64,000 bases of DNA from Limnothrix sp. CACIAM 69d (GCA_001913845.2 MKGP02000064.1:1-64000), one strand, 5' to 3'; counted from the first letter of the stretch, positions 16,601 through 25,809 are shown. Translations and numbers: made by a program. Notes: generated by a model not told the origin, from the sequence alone.

Positions 16601-17443
16601 ATGATTAAAAAAATCTTGTTCGCTGACTCGGGCACGGGACAGTCAGAAGAAATGCTGAAATTTCTGATGGAGATCCCGGCGATCAAAGATGCCCATGTCA
16701 CTATTTTGCACGTGGTTCCTGGTCGGATTGGGTCTGAACAGATGGCCGAAAAGCTGGAAGCGGGCGGCAAGATGCTGGCCAAGGCGATCGAGTTTTTGGG
16801 TCTGCCGCCGGAACAGGTGTCGCCCATGTTGCAGCAGGGTGAACCCAAAGATTTGGTGCTGCGGGTGGCGGACAGTGTGGACGCGGACTTGATCGTGATG
16901 GGATCGCGGGGTCTGAAGCGGCTGCAATCGATTCTGGAAAACTCGGTGAGTCAGTATGTTTTCCAACTGTCGGGGCGGCCGATGTTGTTGGTGAAGGATG
17001 ATATCTACGTCAAGCGGATTAACCGCGTGATGGTGGCGATCGACAAGTCCGATGCATCTCAGCAGGCGCTGCAATTGGGACTGTTTTTGACGCGGGACAT
17101 CAAGGGCAGCCAGTTGATTTTGACCCATGTGGATGCCAAGCGGAAGCCGGATGAGGTGATCAGCGGCGAGAGCGATGAGGTGCTGGCTGGGGCGATCGCG
17201 GAGGCGAAAAAGTTTGGGGTTGGCTACAAGGCCATTTCAGCCGGGGGCCGGGCTGGGGAAACCATCTGTCGCCTGGCGGATGATAACAATGCGGATCTGT
17301 TGCTGTTGGGGTCGCCCGATCGCCGGCCGTCGGTGGCGAAGGGACTGCCGGATCTCGATCGCCTGCTGGGATCGTCTCTGTCGGACTATGTGCGGGTTTA
17401 TGCCAACTGTCCGGTGTTGCTGACGCGGATTCCGAGTGCGTAA
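16601..17443 (+). CDS. Universal stress protein with two UspA domains
   Basis: A 280-residue tandem Usp. Domain 1 spans about residues 1-137 (KKILFADSGTGQSEEML ... ADLIVMGSRGLKRLQSILENSVSQYV) and domain 2 about residues 140-280 (NRVMVAIDKSDASQQAL ... ADLLLLGSPDRRPSVAKGLPD). Domain 1 keeps the GX2GX9G(S/T)-like nucleotide-binding spacing; in domain 2 the motif is altered. Tandem Usps are common in cyanobacteria and linked to stress survival. The long upstream gap suggests its own regulated promoter. A perfect palindrome lies 58 bases after its stop. Confidence 0.92.
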   Translation: MIKKILFADSGTGQSEEMLKFLMEIPAIKDAHVTILHVVPGRIGSEQMAEKLEAGGKMLAKAIEFLGLPPEQVSPMLQQGEPKDLVLRVADSVDADLIVMGSRGLKRLQSILENSVSQYVFQLSGRPMLLVKDDIYVKRINRVMVAIDKSDASQQALQLGLFLTRDIKGSQLILTHVDAKRKPDEVISGESDEVLAGAIAEAKKFGVGYKAISAGGRAGETICRLADDNNADLLLLGSPDRRPSVAKGLPDLDRLLGSSLSDYVRVYANCPVLLTRIPSA

Positions 17444-17501
17444 GGTTTTCAGTTTGGGCGCTTGAGCTTAGGGCTTTGAGCGCGAGCCAAGCTTTCGGGG
17501 G

Positions 17502-17521
17502 CAAGGGGTTTAAACCCCTTG
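17502..17521. repeat. 20-bp perfect palindrome, copy 2 (between convergent genes)
   Basis: CAAGGGGTTTAAACCCCTTG, identical to the copy at 7869, lies between the ends of usp (17443) and the NADAR gene (17535). TCTGTTTG follows on the plus strand. The position between two convergent stops fits a bidirectional terminator. Confidence 0.85.
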
Positions 17522-17534
17522 TCTGTTTGTTGGT

Positions 17535-18005
17535 CTAGAGAAAACTGCGGCTCAAGGCCAGGTTCTCCCGCAGTTGATCGCGCGTTTCCATTAGCACCTT
17601 GCCTAGTTCGTTTTTTCCGGTGCGATCGGCTCCACATCCCCAGTAATAGTCCGTGGGCGAATCTTCAATGAGTTCTTCGCTGCCCGTGCTGAGCAACACT
17701 TGCGCCAATTCGGGATGGCTGGAAAACTTGACCCACACCCCCTGGGCCATGATCGATCGCTTCACCCGATCCCAGTCCGATCGCAACTGATGAGCCGGAT
17801 TGCGCCCCAAGGCGGCCGCTTCTGATGCAGTCAGCGCCGATCGAATTCGATCGATCACCGCCGCCGATTCCGTGCCCACAAACTTCTGTGCCTGATAGAA
17901 ATGTTCCACCGTTGGCCAGTCAACGCCATCAACAACAATCCAATGGGGTGAAAAGTTGGAAAAACACCCATAGGGCTCGCCAATTTTGTAGAAGTAAATG
18001 GTCAT
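17535..18005 (-). CDS. NADAR/YbiA-family N-glycosidase-like protein
   Basis: A protein of 156 residues from the ATG at 18005 (MTIYFYKIGEPYGCFSNFS). The family patterns are clear: GCFSNFSPHWIVVDGVDWPTVEHFYQAQKF at the start and DYYWGCGADRTGKNELGKVLMETRDQLR at the end. NADAR proteins act on ADP-ribose-linked or riboflavin-intermediate N-glycosidic bonds. YbiA hydrolyses early riboflavin intermediates, and other members remove ADP-ribose from nucleic acids. Here it stands alone between usp and murI, without a DarT-like ADP-ribosyltransferase beside it, so a housekeeping role seems more likely. Confidence 0.9.
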   Translation of the reverse strand: MTIYFYKIGEPYGCFSNFSPHWIVVDGVDWPTVEHFYQAQKFVGTESAAVIDRIRSALTASEAAALGRNPAHQLRSDWDRVKRSIMAQGVWVKFSSHPELAQVLLSTGSEELIEDSPTDYYWGCGADRTGKNELGKVLMETRDQLRENLALSRSFL

Positions 18006-18182
18006 GGGAGATCGATCGGGCAACGGCGGACGGCCCATCACCCCCGGCAAGCATTCCAGCCTGGGATCAATGGGCAGAGTATGGATGAGGCGATCGCTGT
18101 GTTCTCAAGATTTTTGGGAGCGCGCCTGTTGCTGATCATCGCACGGCATTGATCCCTGAGGGCAATTTCCCGATCGCCCGGC

Positions 18183-19058
18183 CTAAGCCGACAACGGCGA
18201 CTCGATCGGCAAGTAATCGCCTAAGGTTTCCGCCTCCAGCAGTTGCACCTGCTCCACCAACGGCGCACAGCCCAACCAGCGAGTTGCCAAACTGGCAAAG
18301 CGATCGGCCTCGCCCGTGACACAAAAGCGAGTGGGTTGCGGTTGATCCAAATGCTTCAGGTTGAGCAGTTCCAACTCTTGGGTCGCGGCAGCCACCACAT
18401 GGGCGGCCGGGTCGATCGTGACCACTCCCGGCGGCAGCAGCGGTTCAATCACCCCCGCCAGGTGTGGATAGTGGGTGCAACCATAAACCAATGTGTCGAT
18501 CGACTGTTCCAGCAACGGTTCCAGGTACTGTTGCGCGATCGCTCGGGTGTCGGGTTCGTGCAACCGCCCTTGCTCCACGATCGGCACAAATTCTGGACAG
18601 CCCACTTGCCAAACCTGCACCGTCGGTTCAATCTCCACCATGGCCCGGCGATAGGCATCGCTGGCGGCCGTGATCGGCGTGGCAATCACCCCCACCCGGG
18701 ATCCGCGATCGACCGCCACCCGAGCCGCCGGCAAAATCAAGCCCACAATGGGCAAATCAAACTCCGCTCGCACCACATCCAGCGCCAACGCCGAAGAGGT
18801 ATTGCAAGCCATCACAACCATCTTCACGCCCTGGCGTTCCATCCAGGAGAGGATTTCGCGTGAAAATTGGACAATTTCGGCGGGCGATCGTATCCCGTAG
18901 GGCAAGCGGGCCGTATCCGCCAAATACAGCAGCGACTCGTTGGGCAGTTGGCGATATAACTCCCGCAAAACCGTTAGGCCACCCACGCCACTGTCAAACA
19001 CGCCGATCGGCCGTCTACGGGCATCCCTCGCGATCGCTCCTGAAATTAGCCCCTTCAA
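18183..19058 (-). CDS. murI: Glutamate racemase
   Basis: A 291-residue enzyme that makes D-glutamate for peptidoglycan. The two catalytic cysteines are in VMACNTSSA and YGCTHYPHL, and the N-terminal IGVFDSGVGGLTVLREL is diagnostic. The gene has no ATG near the expected start. The TTG at 19058 is chosen because a GGAGG (19067-19071, minus strand) lies 8 bases before it; the TTG at 19073 would overlap that site. It is monocistronic. Confidence 0.95.
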   Translation of the reverse strand: MKGLISGAIARDARRRPIGVFDSGVGGLTVLRELYRQLPNESLLYLADTARLPYGIRSPAEIVQFSREILSWMERQGVKMVVMACNTSSALALDVVRAEFDLPIVGLILPAARVAVDRGSRVGVIATPITAASDAYRRAMVEIEPTVQVWQVGCPEFVPIVEQGRLHEPDTRAIAQQYLEPLLEQSIDTLVYGCTHYPHLAGVIEPLLPPGVVTIDPAAHVVAAATQELELLNLKHLDQPQPTRFCVTGEADRFASLATRWLGCAPLVEQVQLLEAETLGDYLPIESPLSA

Positions 19059-19421
19059 ACTCCAGACCTCCAATCCTCAAGGACAAGCAACTGCCTCACC
19101 AATCACAACCGCACCATTGAACCGCGCCATTAAACCGCACCATTCTGCAACTCCACATCTGGAACGGCATCCGAGATCAGGTTCAGGAAACCCTAGCTTC
19201 GGGAGATCCTAGCCTTCAGGAAACTCCGGCGATCTCGCATTCATCGCAGTACCAGTGGCAATGGATGGTGGGGAATGGATGAAGGCTGCAACAGCGATCG
19301 GGGCAAGTTCCCATCAATTACGCTACAGCTTGGCAGGGATGTCAACTCTGGAGCTGATCGGGCGCTAATGGTGGGTCAATCGCCGGTTCCGGTGAGGGCC
19401 CGCAGGCTTTGGCTCAGAGCA
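19059..19421. other. Gene-free region between murI and the cyclase gene
   Basis: About 360 bases with no supported gene. It holds the murI leader at the left end. Some short repeated words such as TTCAGGAAAC(C/T) occur near 19183 and 19213. I see no terminator with a U-run. Confidence 0.5.
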
Positions 19422-21014
19422 TCAGCGCGATCGGGCCCGCCGCCGTCCTCGGTAGCGTTTGCGCTTATGAATCACCTTGCCCTTAATTAATTGCCAGGTA
19501 TGTTCAGAAGGTGGAAAACCTGCCAAAACCGATCGCTGCAAATAGATATGAGTTGCGCGATCGGTCGGATTCATGCTGAGGCATTCCTCAAACAAAGAAG
19601 CGGCTTCTCGATATTGCCGACGATGGAATCGCAGCACACCTTCCTCAAATAAACTACTGGACGCGCGCTTGAGGGTTTGCAATTCAATCGGATCGGCATT
19701 TAGGACTTCATAAACCGCCACAGGTTGAGTTCTTCCGCGCACATACAGCCGATCGATAAACCGAATGCTGTACTTAGAGGGGTTATGCAGCGCTGCCAAC
19801 AGACGATGGGAAACCAAAATCGAAACACTATATTGCTTCGTTAATTCCTCTAGGCGAGAAGCCAAATTCACCGCATCTCCGATCGCGGTGGTTTCCATGC
19901 GGTGAACGCCCCCGATCGTGCCCAAAATCAGCGGCCCCGTATCCAAGCCAATGCCAATGCGAATGGCCGATCGCCCTGCCTTCAAACGCTCCTGGTTATA
20001 TTCACTCAGCGCCTTGAGCATCGAAATGGCCGCGTCAACTGCCAGGTCAGCATCCCCTTCAAACAGGGCCATAATGGCATCGCCAATGTACTTATCGATG
20101 AACCCATTATGTTGGGCGATCGCTCGCTCCATCCGACCCAAATAAGCATTCAAAAAACGCAAATTTTCCTGAGGGGACATGGTTTCCGAAAGGGTCGTAA
20201 AACCCCGAATATCGGCAAACATGACCGCCATGGTTCGTTCCGTATAGTCTCCCAGGCTCACTTCCGCCAGCGTTGACCGCTGCAACAATTGCAGAAATTG
20301 GGTGGGCACAAATCGCCCATCCAAACCATCCCAATCGGCCGGATCTTCCGGAATTGCTGCCAAATCTGTAATGTCAATCTCTGCCAAATCCGTTGATTCA
20401 GGATTGGCCTCGTCATTCATTTCTTCAATTTCTTGATCATCAGCTTCTTGATCATCCACTTCTTGATCATTTTGATCATTCACTTGCCCATGAACCAGTT
20501 CATTAATCGGTTCATTCAACCCTTGATGACGATTACTGGGACTATCTTCTCCCTGGTGATCATTAACAAATGCAGAGCCATCCGCTTCAAATTCAGAACT
20601 AATCTTGAAATTAGAATGAGGATGTTGATTGATATCGAAAGAATAATGAGAATGAGAATGGCGATTGGAAGAATGGCGATCGAAACGATTGGCCAGCAGC
20701 AAACGGGAATGGGAATCAGAATCCTGAGGAGAACAAGAATGGGCGATCGCTTGGGCGCAGGTTTGGCGGGCAATCCGCAACCCAATCACACTGGCTGCTG
20801 AGGCACTACAAAAAGCCACCACTGCGGTAGTGCTGACGGGGGGAACCATCTGGCTTAATTCTGGGGCAGCCTCCGCAAAACTCAGGAGTTGCCACCGCCA
20901 GGCAATGGCTCCACTGATGGCGGCCGCCAAGGCCGGCAAGGCAATGAATAACCATTCCCACGACCAATTGCGAAATCGCCCACTCAGGGCTTGATAGAAC
21001 TGAAGTGTTGACAT
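19422..21014 (-). CDS. Class III adenylate/guanylate cyclase, membrane-anchored
   Basis: A 530-residue protein. Residues 21-40 and about 60-80 are transmembrane. Residues 90-230 are a low-complexity linker, first His/Ser-rich and then very acidic. Residues 259-440 are the cyclase domain: metal-binding Asp268 (MFADIRGFT) and Asp312 (YIGDAIMALF), Lys308 and Thr376 for base recognition, Asn383 and Arg387 (GDAVNLASRLEE) for the transition state. The Lys/Thr pair marks class IIIb, usually adenylate cyclases, some of them bicarbonate-responsive. A C-terminal tail carries one TPR-like unit (EEGVLRFHRRQYREAASLFEECL). All catalytic residues are present, so it should be active. It stands alone. Confidence 0.9.
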   Translation of the reverse strand: MSTLQFYQALSGRFRNWSWEWLFIALPALAAAISGAIAWRWQLLSFAEAAPELSQMVPPVSTTAVVAFCSASAASVIGLRIARQTCAQAIAHSCSPQDSDSHSRLLLANRFDRHSSNRHSHSHYSFDINQHPHSNFKISSEFEADGSAFVNDHQGEDSPSNRHQGLNEPINELVHGQVNDQNDQEVDDQEADDQEIEEMNDEANPESTDLAEIDITDLAAIPEDPADWDGLDGRFVPTQFLQLLQRSTLAEVSLGDYTERTMAVMFADIRGFTTLSETMSPQENLRFLNAYLGRMERAIAQHNGFIDKYIGDAIMALFEGDADLAVDAAISMLKALSEYNQERLKAGRSAIRIGIGLDTGPLILGTIGGVHRMETTAIGDAVNLASRLEELTKQYSVSILVSHRLLAALHNPSKYSIRFIDRLYVRGRTQPVAVYEVLNADPIELQTLKRASSSLFEEGVLRFHRRQYREAASLFEECLSMNPTDRATHIYLQRSVLAGFPPSEHTWQLIKGKVIHKRKRYRGRRRARSR

Positions 21015-21438
21015 GACTCCCTGAGTGACAGTTTTGGCTCAGATGCTATTTGCATGATGCACACCTTAAGGTAAAAAAATCGGGAAGACGCGGGCAAAAA
21101 ACGTAGACTGTGGGCGCGAATAGCGCTGTGCTTACCGTAGCCTGATTCCAGGTCTCGTGCCAGGAGTAGTCGTGGATTGTTGTCCGATAGCAATTGCTCC
21201 AAGATCTCGCTTCGCATTGTTGGTCAATGGAGGACAGGGAAGCCCGTCATTCGAGAGAGCTTCATTGCCAATCCTAATTGCAAATTTTTACTTAAGTGCT
21301 GCTGTAAATTCTGATCAATTTCTATCCCGCTTGCTGAGGGTTGGCGGTGGAAATAGCGATAGCATTCTGGACTTTCGACTGAATTTTTGCTGAATTGCTG
21401 TTGAACTTCTCAAGTGCTGAGTTGCTGGGAGAAAAATC
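21015..21438. other. Divergent intergenic region, cyclase and lipoprotein genes
   Basis: These 424 bases between two divergently transcribed genes hold no supported gene and presumably both promoters. The right part repeats TGCTGAATTG/TTGCTG-type words near 21380-21425. I could not place a convincing -35/-10 pair. Confidence 0.45.
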
Positions 21439-22101
21439 GTGATGCGTGCAGTCTTGACCTTGCTTTTGTTGGGTGCTTGTTCAATGGGAGGGCCTGTGAC
21501 CGGAGCCGATCGCCCGCCGGTTGTGTCGATCGCTCCCCAATCGATCGCGCCGGTTGCCCAAGCCACGCCCACACCGCCCGCCCGCATCACCGAGACAATC
21601 ATGGTTGAAGGGGAGCCGGAGTCGATCGAGCTGGAGCGGTTTGCGCCCGATCAATTTCCGGTGGTGACCTATTTGGCTCGGGAAGATTTTGCCCCGATCC
21701 TGAATCGCCAAGGGGGCCACGCGATCGCCCGGTTTGTGGCCCAGGGGGGAGCAGTCCGCAACGAAGCGGCCTATGTCAGCGTGATTGTTCCGGAAACGCC
21801 CACCACGCCGGAACAGTTGTGGCAAAGCTATACGGGCCCCGGCGGCTGGTTGGCCACGAATCGGGCCAGCATTGTTCGATCGAGCGACGACCCCCAATTC
21901 AAGCGGTTTGGTTGGGTGAAGCGAGCGATCGCCTTCATGCGCACCGACAAAGGCGAGCCGATCGCCGGAGAGCTTTATCTAGGGGAAATGGCGGGTCGCC
22001 CCTTTGTGGTGCTCGTGCATTTGCCCATGGAATACCTGGAAGGCTATGGCCCTCGGGTGAGCTTGCTGCTGAAACATTTGGCAGTGCAACCAGTGCCTTA
22101 A
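21439..22101 (+). CDS. Predicted lipoprotein, unknown function
   Basis: About 220 residues, starting at GTG 21439 or the ATG directly after it. The N-terminus is a short lipoprotein signal (MRAVLTLLLLGACSMGG) with the lipobox LGAC, so the protein should be anchored to a membrane facing the periplasm. A Pro/Ala-rich linker follows, then a globular part with the pattern TYLAREDFAPILNRQGGHAIARF and VSVIVPETPTTPEQLW. I do not recognise the domain. It lies alone between the cyclase gene and the convergent trpE. Confidence 0.75.
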   Translation: MMRAVLTLLLLGACSMGGPVTGADRPPVVSIAPQSIAPVAQATPTPPARITETIMVEGEPESIELERFAPDQFPVVTYLAREDFAPILNRQGGHAIARFVAQGGAVRNEAAYVSVIVPETPTTPEQLWQSYTGPGGWLATNRASIVRSSDDPQFKRFGWVKRAIAFMRTDKGEPIAGELYLGEMAGRPFVVLVHLPMEYLEGYGPRVSLLLKHLAVQPVP

Positions 22102-22161
22102 TTCAGGCGCTGATTCAGGTGCTGTTGATTTTGGCCGTCCTGGGAATCGACTTCTGCTGAA

Positions 22162-23688
22162 TTAACCTTGCAAGCAACGCAAGGCCTCCAGCACGCCGCG
22201 TGCCTTATTTAAGGTTTCCTGGTATTCCTTTTCGGGATCCGAGTCCGCCACCAGGCCCGCGCCCGCTTGCACCGACACTTCGTGAGTGCCATCGGCACGG
22301 TTGCGCACCAAGGCCGTGCGCAGGGTGATGGCGGTGTTGAGTTGCCCCTCAAAGTCGTAGTAGCCATAGGCTCCGGAATAGGGGCCGCGCCGACAGCCTT
22401 CTAGGGCGTGAATGATCTCCATGGCCCGAATTTTGGGCGCACCGCTGACGGTTCCGGCGGGAAAGGTGGCAGCCAACACATCCCAAGCCGTGCGATCGCC
22501 CGCCACTTGCCCGATCGCGTTGCTCACGATGTGCATCACGTGGCTGTAGCGCTCGATCGTCATGAGTTGATTAACCGTGACCGTGCCGCTGTTGCAAACG
22601 CGCCCCAAATCATTGCGGCCCAAGTCCACCAACATCACGTGTTCGGCCACTTCTTTGGGATCCGCCAACAGATCCGCCGCCAGGGCTTCATCTTCGGCGT
22701 GGTTGGCTCCCCGGGGGCGCGTACCGGCGATCGGGCGAACGGTGGCTTGAATGGTTCCATCGACCTGGCGATCGGTCTTGACCATGATTTCCGGGCTGGA
22801 ACCAATTAATTGCCAATCACCGAATTGAAAATAGGCCATGTAGGGCGAAGGGTTCACCAACCGGAGCGATCGATAGATATCAAAAGGATCCCCTTCAAAA
22901 TCCGTGCTCAACCGTTGGGAAATCACCACCTGAAAAATATCGCCGGCCTTGATGTGTTCCTTGGCCTTGAGCACATTGGCGTGGAAGGCTTCGCGAGTGG
23001 TGTTGCTGCGCGGGTTCAGGGGCGGGCGATCGCTCTGGGTGGCCGGAGTCCAGCGCAGGAGTGATTCTTGGCGATCGATACTGCCTTGGAGGCGATCGAT
23101 CAATTCATCCACCCGCCCACAGGCCGCCTCATAGGCCTGGCGCAGTTCCACCGCCGGATCCCGCAAATCCGCATAGGCAATCACAAACACCTTACGCTTC
23201 ACCTGATCAAAAATCATCAGGCGATCGACCTGCATCCACAGCCCATCCGGCAAATCCGCTTCCGTGGGCCCATAGACCGGCACACGCGGCTCAATCCACT
23301 GGATCAGCTCATAGCCCCAAAAGCCAAACAGCCCACCAATTCCCGGGGGCAACTGTGGCAGCTTCACCGGTCGCACCGACTCCAAACAGCCGCTCAAAAT
23401 TTCAAACGGATTGCCCCGGTGCTCCACCACCGTCCCATCCCGGAACGTTTGCACCGCCAAATCTCCACGCGCTTCCAGCACCCACAGGGGGTCATAACCC
23501 AAAAGGCTATAGCGGCCAATATTTTCGCCCCCTTCCACCGACTCCAGCAAGAAGCTGTAGCGTTGGCCCTGGCAAGTGCGCAACCAGGCCGAAACCGGCG
23601 TGTCCAAATCCGCAACCCACTCGCGATAAACCGGGACGAAGTTTCCTTGGCGGGCGAGTTCCGAAAATTGGCTAAAGTCGGGCAACAT
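22162..23688 (-). CDS. trpE: Anthranilate synthase component I
   Basis: A 508-residue chorismate-using enzyme of tryptophan synthesis; it makes anthranilate with a TrpG amidotransferase encoded elsewhere. The N-terminal feedback site motif (FLLESVEGGENIGRYSLLG) suggests tryptophan inhibition. The catalytic domain has GTRPRGANHAEDEALAADLLADPKE, VDLGRNDLGRV and TFPAGTVSGAPKIRAMEI. Length is full. No other trp gene is adjacent, as is usual in cyanobacteria, where trp genes are scattered. Confidence 0.94.
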   Translation of the reverse strand: MLPDFSQFSELARQGNFVPVYREWVADLDTPVSAWLRTCQGQRYSFLLESVEGGENIGRYSLLGYDPLWVLEARGDLAVQTFRDGTVVEHRGNPFEILSGCLESVRPVKLPQLPPGIGGLFGFWGYELIQWIEPRVPVYGPTEADLPDGLWMQVDRLMIFDQVKRKVFVIAYADLRDPAVELRQAYEAACGRVDELIDRLQGSIDRQESLLRWTPATQSDRPPLNPRSNTTREAFHANVLKAKEHIKAGDIFQVVISQRLSTDFEGDPFDIYRSLRLVNPSPYMAYFQFGDWQLIGSSPEIMVKTDRQVDGTIQATVRPIAGTRPRGANHAEDEALAADLLADPKEVAEHVMLVDLGRNDLGRVCNSGTVTVNQLMTIERYSHVMHIVSNAIGQVAGDRTAWDVLAATFPAGTVSGAPKIRAMEIIHALEGCRRGPYSGAYGYYDFEGQLNTAITLRTALVRNRADGTHEVSVQAGAGLVADSDPEKEYQETLNKARGVLEALRCLQG

Positions 23689-24072
23689 GGGTCAGCAGCA
23701 GATGAGCAAGTCTCAAAATACTAGCAACCGTCTGGATTCCTTGCACCAAAACTTCTCTGATCGGGCGATCGCCTCATGGTGTCGATGTCCCAGCGCCGGA
23801 ATGCACCGGTCATTAGCCAGCCCAACGCAGACAGGCCCAAAACAAAAACGAGCCGCCCCAAAGCAAGGAAGCGGCCCGTTTATTGAGTCGATTTGGCAGT
23901 CTTGGAATCGGGGAAAATTCCCCAGCCCATGAACAAACACAGGGATCAAGCGGAGCTGTCAAGCAGAATTCTGAGCAAATTAGCGGTTTAAGTGCAGGAG
24001 TCAAAAACCGCCTTGCAATTCAAGCTCAACCCTTCGCCCATCCGAGCGCCCACCATGGGCAACCCCCAAAAC
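23689..24072. other. Intergenic region between trpE and psaD
   Basis: These 384 bases hold the trpE upstream region and the psaD terminator (23836-23881). No further gene is supported; the open frames here lack any recognisable protein. Confidence 0.55.
23836..23881 (-). terminator. Rho-independent terminator of psaD
   Basis: On the minus strand AAACGGGCCGC pairs with GCGGCTCGTTT (one mismatch, 11-bp stem, 23846-23881) and is followed by TTTTTGTTTTG. It lies about 190 bases after the psaD stop and points the right way for it. Confidence 0.75.
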
Positions 24073-24522
24073 CTACACTTCGTAGGTTTCTTTGCCGCTG
24101 AACTTGACCGTTGCGGGCTGAGGGTTTTCGCCAATGCGGCGATCCTTCTTGCCGTTGAAGTCGCGACCAGCATTCACCTTTTCGGGGAAGGTGCCATCGG
24201 CGGGGTGGATGAACTCCTGTTCGCCGTTGGGATAAATACGATAGACCTTATAGTCTTCGATTTTGGGCTTGAACTTGGTGCGCAGTTGCTTACCAAGGGC
24301 GATGCACTGCTCCTTGCGGGCCAAGAACAGCAGGTTTTCGCCTGCATTCATGACGGCAGCGCCACCGGTGGGCATTTCAAAAACTTGTTCTTTGGTACTG
24401 GTCCAGGTAATGGCGTATTTCTCTTCGACGTTAGCCTTCGAGAGCAAGCCACCCGTGCTACCGCCAAATTTCGGCGTTTGGCCCGTGAGGCCGCTGGTTT
24501 CAGGTGTAGGATTTTCGGACAT
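24073..24522 (-). CDS. psaD: Photosystem I reaction centre subunit II
   Basis: A 149-residue stromal-side subunit of photosystem I that docks ferredoxin and holds PsaC. Recognised throughout: [45 protein letters not shown] and [17 protein letters not shown]. It is a Lys-rich soluble protein of normal cyanobacterial length with an N-terminal Thr/Pro-rich segment. It is monocistronic with its own terminator. A candidate -10 (TAGGAT, minus strand, 24571-24576) and a 17-bp palindrome at 24612-24628 lie upstream. Confidence 0.97.
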   Translation of the reverse strand: MSENPTPETSGLTGQTPKFGGSTGGLLSKANVEEKYAITWTSTKEQVFEMPTGGAAVMNAGENLLFLARKEQCIALGKQLRTKFKPKIEDYKVYRIYPNGEQEFIHPADGTFPEKVNAGRDFNGKKDRRIGENPQPATVKFSGKETYEV

Positions 24523-24570
24523 CGCTTTTTGTCTCGCTAGTCTCTAAAAAGTCTTGCGAATTTACGGGAA

Positions 24571-24628
24571 ATCCTAGCACTGGCTTTGTGTTGAGCCATA
24601 CCCCCCCGGCCAGAACTGTTACAGTTCT
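24571..24628 (-). promoter_or_regulatory. psaD promoter region with palindrome
   Basis: On the minus strand a TAGGAT (24571-24576) fits a -10 box without a clear -35. The palindrome AGAACTGTAACAGTTCT (24612-24628, 8-bp arms around one base) is centred about 55 bases upstream of the start that box would give, a typical activator position. I do not see the paired HLR1 repeats of RpaB. Confidence 0.45.
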
Positions 24629-24933
24629 TTATTTGAGCCGATCGAGCTGAGAATGGCTGCTGCAAAGGATCTGCGGCGCGATCGCCCCGGTTTCCGAGCG
24701 CTATGCTGAGGACGAAAACCCCTCTTTTCCCTGAAGCTAACCCGATCGCCCATCAGCGCCCAAGAGGGGGAAGCGCGATCGACCGGATGCCAGAATGGGG
24801 TGTGACCCCGGTGCAGGATCGGCGGCCGATCGGCTCAAAATCTAATCTGAAACTTTGATCTGTTTTTGAGCTGTATTGCGTTTCTGATCTGTTTGGTGTG
24901 TTTGGTGTGATCGCGACAGAGGCCCTGCAAATC

Positions 24934-25659
24934 ATGCAAATTCTGATTGTGGAAGATGACACGGAGATTGCGGAATTGTTGCGCGGCACGCTCGATCGCG
25001 AAGGGTTCACCTGTGGGGTTTGTCACGATGGCCAAGCGGCGATCGAGCAGTTTTATCGATCGCAGCCCGATTTAGTGATTTTGGATTGGATGATTCCGGG
25101 CATTGATGGCCTCGAAGTCTGTGCCCGCATCCGCCAAAAACCCGGCGACAAGGATCCTTATATTTTGATGTTGACGGCGCGGGGCGAAGAGTTCGATCGC
25201 GTTGTGGGCCTGTCAACCGGTGCAGATGACTATTTAGTGAAGCCCTTTAGCCCCCGCGAGATGGTGGCTCGGGTGCGGGCGCTGCTGCGTCGCAGTTTGC
25301 GCCAGGCCGGAACCGGGGGCGATCGGGACTTGACCCCCACCTACGCCACCCACCATTTCAGCCTCGACAGCGATCGGCGCGTGGCCCGTCGCCACCTGCC
25401 CGATCACGATTCCGAAGATCTGGACCTCACCACTTTGGAGTTCAATCTGCTGGCCACCTTCCTCAGCTATCCGGGCCGGGTTTGGAGCCGCAGCCAATTG
25501 ATCGACAAACTTTGGGGCGATGACTTTTTTGGCGATGAGCGTGTGGTGGACACCCATGTGGCCCGCCTGCGCAAGAAAATTGAACCGGATCCCGGGAATC
25601 CCCAATTTTTGAAAACGGTGATTGGGGCCGGCTATAAGTTTGAAGATCCTGGGAATTGA
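24934..25659 (+). CDS. OmpR/PhoB-family response regulator
   Basis: A two-domain regulator of about 241 residues. The receiver domain (1-120) has the acidic pair in VEDDTEIAELL, the phospho-acceptor Asp in LVILDWMIPGIDG, the Thr in LMLTARGEE and the Lys in DDYLVKPFSPREMVARV. A winged-helix DNA-binding domain follows (LTTLEFNLLATFLSYPGRVWSR, RVVDTHVARLRKKIE). The start is ATG at 24934, where the receiver begins. No histidine kinase gene is adjacent, so it is an orphan here. The linker holds an insert rich in Asp, Arg and His. Confidence 0.93.
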   Translation: MQILIVEDDTEIAELLRGTLDREGFTCGVCHDGQAAIEQFYRSQPDLVILDWMIPGIDGLEVCARIRQKPGDKDPYILMLTARGEEFDRVVGLSTGADDYLVKPFSPREMVARVRALLRRSLRQAGTGGDRDLTPTYATHHFSLDSDRRVARRHLPDHDSEDLDLTTLEFNLLATFLSYPGRVWSRSQLIDKLWGDDFFGDERVVDTHVARLRKKIEPDPGNPQFLKTVIGAGYKFEDPGN

Positions 25660-25725
25660 TCTCGAACTCACCCCAGAGTTCCCTAGCGTGCCAAAACCAT
25701 TGGCCCAAGGCAATTCGCCTAGCCA

Positions 25726-25809
25726 GTAGGTTGGATTGTGGCACGAAACCCGGCAACCGTGAGGCTTGTGATGATCGCGTTGGGTTTCGCAAAGCTCAAC
25801 CCAACCTAC
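25726..25809. repeat. Inverted-repeat element (MITE-like), GTAGGTTGG family
   Basis: GTAGGTTGGATTGTGGCACG plus following bases (25726-25754) and the right arm ending CCCAACCTAC (25779-25809) form an imperfect inverted repeat of about 29 bp per arm around a 24-base centre. Elements with GTAGGTTGGGTT and CGAAACCCAAC arms are, as I recall, scattered through many cyanobacterial genomes. It lies between the response regulator gene and tRNA-Asp. Confidence 0.75.

Noticed and set aside
22408-23724. Several long plus-strand frames opposite trpE
   Set aside because: Pro/His/Arg-rich shadows of a well conserved TrpE; no start signals or domains.
23687-23932. A small gene between trpE and psaD
   Set aside because: No conserved protein features, and it runs through the psaD terminator.
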